Counted from the first letter of the stretch, positions 1 through 5,698 are shown. The stretch is 6,802 nt of DNA from an uncultured Collinsella sp. (GCA_900551195.1 URVD01000098.1:1-6802); one strand, 5' to 3'. Notes: a model not told the origin generated them from the sequence alone. Made by a program: numbers and translations.

Positions 1-365
1 GACTCCTCAGCAGCACCCTCGCCCTCGGCGGCAGCCTCGCTCGCGGCCTTCTCGGCAGCAAGGCGGGCACGACGCTCGGCAAAGGTCTCCTTCTTGGCGG
101 GCGCTGCCGTCTCGGCGGCATCCTCGTCCGCATCGGAATCGTCATCGACGGCAGCCTTCTTGGGCTTGACCGGAGCCGAAGCGGCCTCGCTTACCGGATC
201 GATGATCTCGGACTGGACAACCGCCGTCATCTTTTCCTGCGTCTCGCGGAACTGACGGATGGCACGGCCGATCGTGCGGCCCATCTGCGGGAGCTTATCC
301 GGGCCAAACAGCAAAAAGCCGAAGACCACGATGATCGCGAGCTCACCCTCTCCAATACCAAACAC
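1..365 (-). CDS. tatA: Twin-arginine translocase subunit, TatA/TatB type (3' end outside window)
   Basis: Subunit of the Tat pathway, which exports folded proteins across the cytoplasmic membrane. 121 residues are visible; the gene runs off the left edge. The start is GTG at 365-363, with GGAGG at 375-371 five bases upstream; no in-frame ATG lies nearby. The N-terminus begins MFGIGEGEL. One membrane helix follows (about residues 8-20), then the FGP hinge (20-22) and the amphipathic helix with KLPQMGRTIGRAIRQF (24-39), the classic TatA/B order. A Glu at position 8 is more TatB-like, but FGP and general similarity favour TatA/E. The rest (about 60-121) is a low-complexity Ala/Glu/Asp/Lys tail, longer than in a minimal TatA. 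tatC would be a natural downstream neighbour beyond the left edge, but this is not visible. A -10-like box lies at 441-446. The Tat family call is secure; the A versus B assignment is less so. Confidence 0.87.
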   Translation of the reverse strand, partial: MFGIGEGELAIIVVFGFLLFGPDKLPQMGRTIGRAIRQFRETQEKMTAVVQSEIIDPVSEAASAPVKPKKAAVDDDSDADEDAAETAAPAKKETFAERRARLAAEKAASEAAAEGEGAAEE

Positions 366-440
366 ACATACCTCCAAGGCTCGATGTGAGTCGAGCCCGC
401 ACCGCGCCATTCGGCCGGAACTCGTCTATTCATTCGGTCA

Positions 441-446
441 AGTATA
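441..446 (-). promoter_or_regulatory. Probable -10 box of the tatA promoter
   Basis: TATACT on the minus strand is a 5/6 match to the sigma-70 -10 consensus and lies about 75 bases upstream of the GTG start. No good -35 is seen at 16-18 bases; that position is occupied by one arm of the 447-474 dyad, with CGGACG where -35 would fall. This suggests a regulated promoter or one that does not depend on a -35. The start site would be near 434. Confidence 0.45.
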
Positions 447-474
447 GCGCCCGGACGCCAAAACGTCCGAGCGC
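447..474. promoter_or_regulatory. 28-bp GC-rich dyad between the STAS gene and tatA
   Basis: Arms GCGC-n-CGGACG (447-457) and CGTCCG-n-GCGC (464-474) flank a CCAAAA centre: ten paired positions with one mismatch (C451 against A470). It directly abuts the tatA -10 box on one side and follows the STAS stop codon by about 45 bases on the other. It could be a protein-binding operator covering the -35 region, or a terminator for the STAS transcript. No clean T-run follows the minus-strand hairpin, which argues against a standard intrinsic terminator. Confidence 0.4.
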
Positions 475-518
475 ATCACAAACATATGCCAAACGGCACG
501 CCCTTTTGGGGGCAAAGA

Positions 519-833
519 TTATGCAGCGGTGATCGAAATCTCCTGGTCGACGCCCAACAGCTGAACCACGCGCATCACCGGGGGCTGCACGTTGACGCAG
601 CTAAAACGCTTACCATGATCAGCTGCGTGGTGTGCGGCGCCCACAAGCACGCCAATGCCCGTCGAATCGATGTAGCTCACCTGGGCAAAATCGAGCTCAA
701 CGGCCTCAGTGGGCTGCTCGAGCGCCAGGTCGATGGCATTGCGCAGGCTATCGGCGTTAGAGATATCGATCTCACCGGTCACCTTAATGGTGTAGAGCTC
801 TGGCGTGGGGTTGGTGGAAATACCCAAATCCAT
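519..833 (-). CDS. STAS-domain anti-sigma factor antagonist (SpoIIAA/RsbV-like)
   Basis: 104 residues, essentially one STAS domain, the usual length for a stand-alone anti-anti-sigma factor. The N-terminal strand region with VTGEIDISNADSLRNAI (18-34) and the central YIDSTGIGVLVGA (54-66) are diagnostic. Ser57 in DSTG is the expected site of regulatory phosphorylation. In this family the unphosphorylated protein binds an anti-sigma kinase of the RsbW/SpoIIAB type and frees the sigma factor; phosphorylation by the kinase turns it off. No HATPase kinase, PP2C phosphatase or sigma factor gene is in the window, so the partners are elsewhere. The ATG start is supported by AAAGGAG seven bases upstream. 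The gene lies 66 bases after the aminotransferase stop on the same strand with no clear terminator between, so cotranscription is possible. Family confident, pathway unknown. Confidence 0.9.
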   Translation of the reverse strand: MDLGISTNPTPELYTIKVTGEIDISNADSLRNAIDLALEQPTEAVELDFAQVSYIDSTGIGVLVGAAHHAADHGKRFSCVNVQPPVMRVVQLLGVDQEISITAA

Positions 834-899
834 GTATACGCTCCTTTACGTATCGAAAGTGCGGATAGTACTAGGCGCGGACTTGCGGGGCCCTACGCG

Positions 900-2204
900 T
901 TAGGCGCGCTCGGCACGCGCAAGCTCGGCAGCGACGAGCTTGACAGCCAGCACCAGCACATCGAGCGCAGCCTCCAGGTCCTCGACCGTGGGATAGCTCG
1001 GCGCGATGCGGATGTTGGTGTCGCGCGGATCCTTGCCATAAGGCCAGGTGGCACCAGCCGGCGTGAGCTTGACGCCCAGGTCGGCACAAAGCGCGGCGAC
1101 CTTCTGGGCCGAGCCCTCGGGGCCATCGAAACTCACAAAGTAGCCGCCATGGGGATGAGTCCAAGTGGCGCAACCCGTGTTGCCCAAGCCCTCGGTGAGT
1201 TTACGCTCAACGGCCTCAAAGCGCGGGCGCAGGAACTCGGCATGCTTTTTCATGTGCTCCTTGACCGCCTCGATGGTGGGAAGGAAACGCACGTGACGCA
1301 GCTGGTTGAGCTTGTCGGCGCTGATGAGGCCGGCCTTCAGGCGCTTGGAGAACTCGGCGATAACCGCGGGGCTCGCACCAATAAAGCCGATGCCGGCGCC
1401 CGGGAAGGTGATCTTGGACGTCGAGGCAAAGGCCACCACGCGATCCTCGGTGCCCGCCGCGCGAGCGAGGTCAAAGATATTTGCGAGCTCGTCGGTCTCG
1501 TCGTACAGGTCGTGCACGCAGTAAGCGTTGTCCCAAAAGATGCGGAAATCGGGCGCGGCCGTGGGCATCTCGACCAGGCGGCGCACAGTGTCCTCGCTAA
1601 AGGTGATGCCCGTGGGGTTGGAATACTTGGGCACGCACCAGATGCCCTTGATGGAATCGTCGGCGGCAACCAGGCGCTCAACCTCGTCCATGTCGGGGCC
1701 GTTGTCGGTCATCGCGACGGGGACGTTCTCGATGCCCAAGTCGGCGGTGATGCCAAAGTGGCGATCGTAGCCGGGAACGGGGCACAGGAACTTGACCTTC
1801 TTGCCGTCGTGCGCGGCCTCGTAGGCGTCCCAGGGCTCGCTGCCGCACGAGCCACAGCGCCAGAACATGCCGGCGATGTCATGCTCAATCAGCAGGCTCG
1901 ACGAGCCCAGTACGAGCGTCTGCTCGGCAGGGCAACCCAGGAACTCCCCCGCCAGCTTGCGTGCCGAGGGAATGCCCTCAAAGCAGCCGTAGTTGGAGCA
2001 GTCGACGTTGCCGTCATGCAGATCGGCATCGGCATTGAGGATATCGAGCATGGGTCGAGAGATGTCCACCTGGGAGGGCGACGGCTTGCCGCGGGCCATG
2101 TCGAGCGCCAGGCCCTTGGCCTTGACCTCGGCGACCTCGGCTTTGAGCGCCTCGATGGCGGCATCGAGTTCGGTGGTTTCCATCTTCTGGTAGATCGTCT
2201 GCAT
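900..2204 (-). CDS. Aspartate aminotransferase, class Ic (actinobacterial type), PLP-dependent
   Basis: 434 residues, fold-type I aminotransferase, probably interconverting aspartate + 2-oxoglutarate and oxaloacetate + glutamate in the cytoplasm. Visible landmarks are: the substrate-side segment ARGKPSPSQVDIS (37-49); NYGCFEGIPSARKLAGEFLG (71-90); GSSSLL (100-105) in the phosphate-binding region; PGYDRHF (144-150); PKYSNPTG (192-199); FWDNAY (223-228) with Asp225 for the PLP pyridine nitrogen and Tyr228; STSKITFPGAG (261-271) with Lys264 as the Schiff-base lysine; HPHGGYF (350-356); and NIRIAPSYP (397-405) with Arg399 for the substrate carboxylate. SNPTG, STSKITFPGAG and PGYDRHF together match the Corynebacterium-type aspartate aminotransferase group (Pfam Asp_aminotransf) rather than the E. 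coli AspC group. The first ATG is preferred: AAAGG lies nine bases upstream, and Met8 has no ribosome site. Substrate is inferred from family; other amino donors are possible. Confidence 0.92.
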   Translation of the reverse strand: MQTIYQKMETTELDAAIEALKAEVAEVKAKGLALDMARGKPSPSQVDISRPMLDILNADADLHDGNVDCSNYGCFEGIPSARKLAGEFLGCPAEQTLVLGSSSLLIEHDIAGMFWRCGSCGSEPWDAYEAAHDGKKVKFLCPVPGYDRHFGITADLGIENVPVAMTDNGPDMDEVERLVAADDSIKGIWCVPKYSNPTGITFSEDTVRRLVEMPTAAPDFRIFWDNAYCVHDLYDETDELANIFDLARAAGTEDRVVAFASTSKITFPGAGIGFIGASPAVIAEFSKRLKAGLISADKLNQLRHVRFLPTIEAVKEHMKKHAEFLRPRFEAVERKLTEGLGNTGCATWTHPHGGYFVSFDGPEGSAQKVAALCADLGVKLTPAGATWPYGKDPRDTNIRIAPSYPTVEDLEAALDVLVLAVKLVAAELARAERA

Positions 2205-2246
2205 GGGGTGCGACCTTTCGCGAAGCGGTATGTTGCAGTTCGTCTA

Positions 2247-2252
2247 AGTATA
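2247..2252 (-). promoter_or_regulatory. Probable -10 box of the aminotransferase promoter
   Basis: TATACT on the minus strand, the same hexamer as before tatA, lies about 43 bases upstream of the ATG at 2204. The best -35 positions (2270-2276) show no convincing TTGACA. A short perfect dyad, GTCTA-AGTA-TAGAC (2242-2255), overlaps the box. Start site expected near 2240. Confidence 0.45.
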
Positions 2253-2354
2253 GACCGCCATCGTCGCAACGTTATGAAGCCGTGATAGATTAAGTTCATC
2301 GCAATCAATTACGAATCGCCGCGCATGCCGGCGTGGGGCGCCCAAGGAGGCACT

Positions 2355-2609
2355 ATGGAGTACGGATCGTTTCAGGCCGAGGAATTCGGCGACTTGCAGC
2401 GCCTGGTCGACGGACTGTTTTACGACCGCCACGCCATCGACCGCCTGGATCTGATCGTACAGGCCGAAATCTTGGACCTGGCGCCCGACCTCATGGAGAT
2501 CGTGAATCTTTTGCCGCCCGGCTACTACGACCGCCAGTCACTTTGCGACCAGCTCAACTCCGCCTTGGCCGCCCACGGCTGGGGCGCCGTCTACGGAACG
2601 GTGGAATAA
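2355..2609 (+). CDS. Small acidic orphan protein, conserved-looking, function unknown
   Basis: 84 residues from ATG 2355. This start is chosen because AAGGAGG (2344-2350) sits four bases before it; an upstream in-frame ATG at 2325 has no ribosome site and would put the Shine-Dalgarno inside the gene. The protein is strongly acidic (about 15 Asp/Glu against 4 Arg and no Lys), with one Cys (64). It has no signal peptide or membrane segment. Residues 8-52 look amphipathic and helical, followed by LLPPGYYDRQSLCDQLNSAL (52-71) and a C-terminus HGWGAVYGTVE. I do not recognise a named domain. The good ribosome site, clean reading frame and lack of overlap with any gene support it being real. It is the only plus-strand gene and is divergent from the aminotransferase. 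An extended -10-like TGATAGATT (2283-2291) is a weak promoter candidate. Function cannot be assigned. Confidence 0.75.
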   Translation: MEYGSFQAEEFGDLQRLVDGLFYDRHAIDRLDLIVQAEILDLAPDLMEIVNLLPPGYYDRQSLCDQLNSALAAHGWGAVYGTVE

Positions 2610-2660
2610 GCCTCGAGGCCGGCGATTTGGCCCGCTTCCCGACCTTGGCGAGGCTTGTTT
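2608..2660 (+). terminator. Possible terminator of the small plus-strand gene
   Basis: AAGCCTCG (2608-2615, overlapping the stop codon) is complementary to CGAGGCTT (2649-2656), followed by GTTTT. The 33-base loop can fold internally through GGCC (2617-2620) and GGCC (2629-2632). The long loop and short T-run make this weaker than the hairpin at 2856. Confidence 0.3.
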
Positions 2661-2981
2661 TAGAGCTTGTGGCCAAAAAAGGGCAAATATGAGTACTGTT
2701 ACCTTTTTAGTAGCAGCGATTCTTGGTCGAAATCGGCAAAACTCGACTTGAAACTTCCTAATCACCGTCAGCTAGCGCCAAATTGGAAGTCGATGGTCAC
2801 TCATTAACGTACAGTCTTATAACTTTGTTCATTATTTTCCGCACCTAAAATGATACGCCGTTTGTGACAGTACTCACAAACGGCGTTTTTTGACCACTGG
2901 CGTGTCTGGCAGGCGGCAAGCACCGCCCGAATCCGCATTTTGAACGCGCCCGAATCGGTTCTGGAGCCGGTTTTCGCGCTC
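2610..2981. other. 372-base spacer between convergent genes, with AT-richer core
   Basis: No convincing gene on either strand. From about 2685 to 2860 the composition is clearly more AT-rich than the rest of the window. It holds several small potential stems: CGATT/AATCG (2717-2721, 2731-2735), TCGACTT/AAGTCGA (2743-2749, 2787-2793) and the competing ACTTCC/GGAAGT (2753-2758, 2785-2790). TGAGTACTGT (2690-2699) recurs as its reverse complement inside the terminator at 2867-2876. A plus-strand -10-like TATAAC (2818-2823) with TGGTCA 18 bases upstream could start a short RNA ending at the 2856-2891 terminator. Nearer nhaA, GGCGG/CCGCC (2912-2927) forms a small hairpin without a T-run. Confidence 0.5.
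2856..2891 (+). terminator. Strong intrinsic terminator, 12-bp perfect stem and six Ts
   Basis: The arm CGCCGTTTGTGA (2856-2867) pairs perfectly with TCACAAACGGCG (2874-2885) around a CAGTAC loop, followed by six Ts (2886-2891). It lies between the convergent small gene and nhaA. On the plus strand it is canonical. On the minus strand the hairpin is the same but is followed only by a broken T-rich stretch (TATCATTTTA), so it may also stop nhaA transcripts less efficiently. Confidence 0.88.
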
Positions 2982-4340
2982 TTACTCGTCTTTGGGCGAG
3001 GGATGCTTGCAGACCACGCTCATGTAGATCATGCCGAGCACGGCTGCGGTGACCGAACCGGCGAGAATAGCGGCCTTGGCTGCAAGAACCTCAAACTGGG
3101 CCGTCGGGAAAGCAAGGCCGCTGATGAGAATCGACATGGTAAAGCCGATACCGCCCAGAATGCCCACGCCGGCAATCATGTGCCAGTTGACATTGTGCGG
3201 CAGCTCGCAGGCCTTAAGCTTAACCAGGGCAAACGTCATACCAAAAATGCCGATCGGCTTGCCCAGCAGCATGCCAAAGTACACGCCGAGCGTCACCGGG
3301 TCGGTGAGCAGCGTGCTCATGTCCACGCCCACTAAGCGAACCTGAGCGTTTACGAACGCAAAGATCGGCAGGATCACAAAGTTGACCGGCGTGGAGATCA
3401 GACGCTCCATGCGGATGAGCGGCGGGGTCACGCGGTGCATGACGCGCTCGACCTTGGTAGTCGAGACGGTAAAGTCATGCTGGCCCAGGATGTGTGCCTC
3501 GTCGTCGTAGCGGTCATCGAGCAGCGGCAGGCACTCGCCCAGCCAATCGGTGAGACTATCGAGCTTGACGCCGCACTTGGCCGGAATGGTGAAGGCCAGG
3601 ATGACGCCAGCAAGCGTGGCATGTACGCCGCTCTTGAACATGCAGAACCACAACAGCAGACCCAGTACCGAATACGGGGCAAGGCGGTAATGCTGCGTCT
3701 TGTTGAGCCACACGAGCGCGCAGGTCACAAGCGCGGCGGCGCCCAACCAAAACGGATTGGGGCTCTGACCGTAGAAGATGGCGATGGCGGCGATGGAGAT
3801 GAGGTCGTCGGCGATGGCGAGCGTCGAGAAGAACACGCGCACGCCGTTGGGCACGCGATTGCCCAAAAGCGACAGCACGCCCAGCGCAAAGGCAATATCG
3901 GTTGCCATGGGGATGGCCCAACCGTTGCGGGCGCCGGCATGGTTAAAGATCAGGTAGATGCAGGCGGGAACGACGACGCCGCCCACGGCCGCCAGCATGG
4001 GAAGCATGGCCTGACGCGGATTCTTGAGCTCACCGACCGTCATCTCGTACTTAAGCTCGATGCCCACCAACAAAAAGAAAATCGCCATGAGGAAGTCGTT
4101 GACGAAAAGCTCAACGGTGAGACCGGCCGTAAGGTTGCCCAGACCCACATACAGCGGGGTCTCCAAAAAGTGATGGATGGCCTCGTAGGCATCGGTATTG
4201 GCGCAAATGACGGCGGCGATGGCGGCGAAGACCATGACGGCAGCGGAAATCGTGCCGTTCTCGGCGATGCGCTCCCAGATGTCGTGACGTTCAAAGCGCT
4301 TGCGCTCACGAACGTTGAACAGCTGCTCAGTTGCTGCCAT
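2982..4340 (-). CDS. nhaA: Na+/H+ antiporter NhaA
   Basis: 452-residue inner-membrane protein that exchanges cytoplasmic Na+ (or Li+) for external H+. Family landmarks are in order: NDFLMAIFFLLVGIELKYE (81-99); PMATDIAFALGVLSLLGNRVP (144-164) with Asp148; TLAIADDL (173-180) with the paired ion-binding Asp178-Asp179; SGVHATLAGVILAF (237-250); NFVILPIFAFVNAQV (320-334); LLGKPIGIF (358-366) with Lys361 at the position of the conserved transport lysine; and GIGFTMSILISGLAF (397-411). About twelve hydrophobic helices are expected. It is longer than the 388-residue E. coli protein, because of an N-terminal extension of about 25 residues and a charged loop at about 255-318. The ATG start has AAAGGAG six bases upstream. 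The leader contains a terminator and other structure (separate entries), so expression is probably controlled by attenuation. Function confident; the sensed signal is unknown. Confidence 0.96.
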   Translation of the reverse strand: MAATEQLFNVRERKRFERHDIWERIAENGTISAAVMVFAAIAAVICANTDAYEAIHHFLETPLYVGLGNLTAGLTVELFVNDFLMAIFFLLVGIELKYEMTVGELKNPRQAMLPMLAAVGGVVVPACIYLIFNHAGARNGWAIPMATDIAFALGVLSLLGNRVPNGVRVFFSTLAIADDLISIAAIAIFYGQSPNPFWLGAAALVTCALVWLNKTQHYRLAPYSVLGLLLWFCMFKSGVHATLAGVILAFTIPAKCGVKLDSLTDWLGECLPLLDDRYDDEAHILGQHDFTVSTTKVERVMHRVTPPLIRMERLISTPVNFVILPIFAFVNAQVRLVGVDMSTLLTDPVTLGVYFGMLLGKPIGIFGMTFALVKLKACELPHNVNWHMIAGVGILGGIGFTMSILISGLAFPTAQFEVLAAKAAILAGSVTAAVLGMIYMSVVCKHPSPKDE

Positions 4341-4354
4341 GGGCGGCTCCTTTC

Positions 4355-4370
4355 ACGGGAAAGCTCCCGT
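4355..4370 (-). promoter_or_regulatory. Hairpin just upstream of the nhaA ribosome site
   Basis: ACGGGA-GCTT-TCCCGT forms a perfect 6-bp stem ending one base before the AAAGGAG site. Part of its 3' half, CTTTC (4363-4359), can instead pair with GAAAG (4354-4350), which includes the start of the Shine-Dalgarno. The two folds would expose or mask the ribosome site. Confidence 0.45.
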
Positions 4371-4373
4371 CTT

Positions 4374-4411
4374 AAAAAAGCACGGCCCGCCCAAGTGGCG
4401 GTGCCGCGCTC
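4374..4411 (-). terminator. Intrinsic terminator inside the nhaA leader
   Basis: On the minus strand GAGCGCGGC-a-CCGCC (4411-4397) pairs with GGCGG-GCCGTGCTT (4391-4378) around an ACTTG loop. That is fourteen pairs with two G-U wobbles and one bulged A, and the six-T run (4379-4374) follows directly. It ends 33 bases before the nhaA ATG, leaving no room for a downstream promoter. It must therefore be read through to express nhaA, unless nhaA RNA comes only from antiterminated transcripts. Confidence 0.8.
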
Positions 4412-4548
4412 TAACGTATTACGCTTGCATCTAGCCTACCCTGCACGACAAGCACGCAGGCGTGGCCGAAAAGCGGAACCACAGGTTGAACATTATTTGC
4501 TCAACGGCACGGACACGCCTGTCCAAGAGACGACGCGGCACCGTGCAC

Positions 4549-4588
4549 AAAAAACGACCGGAGCGCGGGGCGTCCGCGATCCGGTCGT
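4549..4588 (-). terminator. Strong intrinsic terminator of ppaC
   Basis: On the minus strand ACGACCGGA-t-CGCGG (4588-4574) pairs with CCGCG-c-TCCGGTCGT (4568-4554) around a 5-base loop: nine plus five pairs with one mismatch. The stem is followed by a T-run; six T positions at 4554-4549 include the last stem base. It begins 20 bases after the ppaC stop codon. Confidence 0.92.
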
Positions 4589-4607
4589 GGCGTTTGGTCA
4601 ACTAAAC

Positions 4608-5531
4608 CTAGCAGGCAGCCATGATGGGGGCAGCGACCTGCTTCTTACGGGAGAGGACACCCGGCATCCAGACGCCGTCGTGCTCGTCAGCAATGCCCAG
4701 GCCCTTCTGAGCGGCCTCGGTCTCGCCCTCGAGCAGGACCTGCGAGCCCTCCTCCATGATGTCGGTGATGCACAGGACAATGCCGTCGGCGCCCTTCTCG
4801 GCGGCGTAGGCGCGCATGGCCTCGCGGATCTCGTCGATCATGCCGAGTGCGCGGCTCTTGTCGACGGTCTCGTACTGGCCGATGAGCAGCTTCTTGCCGG
4901 CGGGCTCGAACATCTTGATGTCGTTGCCGACCATCTCGGCTGCGGTGAAGGAGCCGGACGGACGGGTGAGGAAGACCTCCATGCCAAACTTGACCGGGTC
5001 GACACCCACCTGCTCGCCGAGCTTGGCGGCGACAGCGCGGTCGACATCGGTGGTGGTGGGACTCTTGAGCATGAGCGTGTCGGTCATCATGGCCGAGAGC
5101 AGCAGCTTGGCCTGGACGTCGGAAAGCTCAACGCCGAGCACGTCGGCGAGCTTGGTGACGATGGTGCAGCTGGAGCCCCAGGGCAGGCAGATGTAGTGCA
5201 GCGGGCCGGCGGTCTCAAAGTCGCCGATGCGGTGATGGTCGACAACACCAAAGACCGTGGCGTCCTTAAGGCCGGCGACGGACTGGGCGGACTCGTTGTG
5301 GTCGGTGAGGACGACGAGCTGACCGGCCTCGACGGACTCGATCACGCGGGGCTCGGCAATGCCGGCATCGGCGAGCAGCTTGGCGGACTCGGCCGGAAGC
5401 TGGCCCAGAGCGCAAGCCTCGTAGGTGTTGCCGGCATACTCAACCTGGTTAAGCAGCTGGGACAGGACGACGGCGCTCATGATGGCGTCGTTATCGGGGT
5501 TCTGGTGACCAAAGACAAGAACGTTTGCCAT
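4608..5531 (-). CDS. ppaC: Manganese-dependent inorganic pyrophosphatase, family II
   Basis: 307 residues, close to the 309 of the Bacillus subtilis enzyme. Cytoplasmic DHH-family phosphatase that hydrolyses pyrophosphate to two phosphates and so pulls biosynthetic reactions forward. The metal-site residues are all visible: FGHQNPDNDAI (7-17) with His9, Asp13 and Asp15; LTDHNE (75-80) with Asp77; the VDHHRIGDF motif (97-105) with Asp98, His99 and His100; and MMTDTL (148-153) with Asp151. The C-terminal domain ends with the substrate-binding SRKKQ (294-298), including Arg295 and Lys296. No CBS or DRTGG regulatory insert is present, so this is the short form, not the nucleotide-regulated one. 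The ATG start has GGAGG six bases upstream. It has its own strong terminator 20 bases after the stop, separating it from nhaA. Nothing is missing or odd in the protein. Confidence 0.97.
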   Translation of the reverse strand: MANVLVFGHQNPDNDAIMSAVVLSQLLNQVEYAGNTYEACALGQLPAESAKLLADAGIAEPRVIESVEAGQLVVLTDHNESAQSVAGLKDATVFGVVDHHRIGDFETAGPLHYICLPWGSSCTIVTKLADVLGVELSDVQAKLLLSAMMTDTLMLKSPTTTDVDRAVAAKLGEQVGVDPVKFGMEVFLTRPSGSFTAAEMVGNDIKMFEPAGKKLLIGQYETVDKSRALGMIDEIREAMRAYAAEKGADGIVLCITDIMEEGSQVLLEGETEAAQKGLGIADEHDGVWMPGVLSRKKQVAAPIMAAC

Positions 5532-5655
5532 GGATATCCTCCACTTGATATGTGTACTTGGACGTAGCTATGGTAGCACGCCGATGCCGAGCCTTCGCAG
5601 ACGGAAGGGCCACGGCATATTTTGGGGCGCAGGCACGGGGGCCAAGGCTGCCCCT

Positions 5656-5698
5656 TTTGCACCATGTTGGTGCAAAGTAACCTGTCCCCCTTGCACCA
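5656..5698. repeat. Palindromic REP-like repeat after the ROK gene
   Basis: TTTGCACCA (5656-5664) and TGGTGCAAA (5668-5676) form a perfect 9-bp inverted repeat with a 3-base centre. AACCTGTCCC (5680-5689) follows, then a third copy of TTGCACCA (5691-5698). The middle copy can pair with either neighbour. The element starts two bases after the ROK stop codon on the minus strand. No T-run follows the palindrome on either strand, so it is not a normal terminator. The layout resembles dispersed REP-type repeats; genome copy number cannot be judged here. Confidence 0.55.

Larger units (their letters stand above)
4341..4548 (-). promoter_or_regulatory. Structured nhaA leader, candidate riboswitch or attenuator
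   Basis: Read on the minus strand, the order is as follows. CGGTGCCGCG (4543-4534) comes first. Then hairpin A GGACA/TGTCC (4524-4511), hairpin B GTTGA/TCAAC (4505-4484), hairpin C GTGGttCCG/CGGCCAC (4482-4462) and hairpin D CCTGCGTG/CGTGCAGG (4460-4440). A largely unpaired link (4439-4412) leads to the terminator (4411-4374), hairpin E (4370-4355), and the ribosome site (4353-4347). The first segment is a perfect 10-bp complement of CGCGGCACCG (4408-4399), the terminator's 5' arm. One fold therefore gives a closing stem around four hairpins, and the other gives the terminator. No clear promoter is seen upstream of 4543. An AATAAT -10-like box (4497-4492) would start the RNA inside the region and exclude the first segment. 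Structures were drawn by eye, not folded. Confidence 0.5.

Noticed and set aside
2242..2255. Short dyad GTCTA-AGTA-TAGAC over the aminotransferase -10 box
   Set aside because: Only 5 bp per arm and partly explained by the -10 sequence itself; too short to call an operator.
486..2285. 599-residue plus-strand open frame opposite the STAS and aminotransferase genes
   Set aside because: It lies antisense to two genes with full family motifs, spans their intergenic gap and has no ribosome site. Its length is a by-product of GC-rich codon use.
2325..2354. ATG 2325 as start of the small plus-strand gene
   Set aside because: No Shine-Dalgarno before it, while AAGGAGG sits ideally before ATG 2355.
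2538..2765. 75-residue minus-strand open frame over the end of the small gene and the spacer
   Set aside because: Overlaps a better-supported gene, has no ribosome site, and its translation has no recognisable domain.
3435..5567. 710-residue plus-strand open frame opposite nhaA and ppaC
   Set aside because: It runs through two real genes, two terminators and the intergenic leader. The translation is His/Gly/Asp-rich without any domain.
5570..5575. TACCAT upstream of ppaC, also seen at 6688-6693 upstream of the ROK gene
   Set aside because: Both could be weak -10 boxes (4/6) and share TACCATA, but neither has a -35; two occurrences do not support a shared regulatory site.
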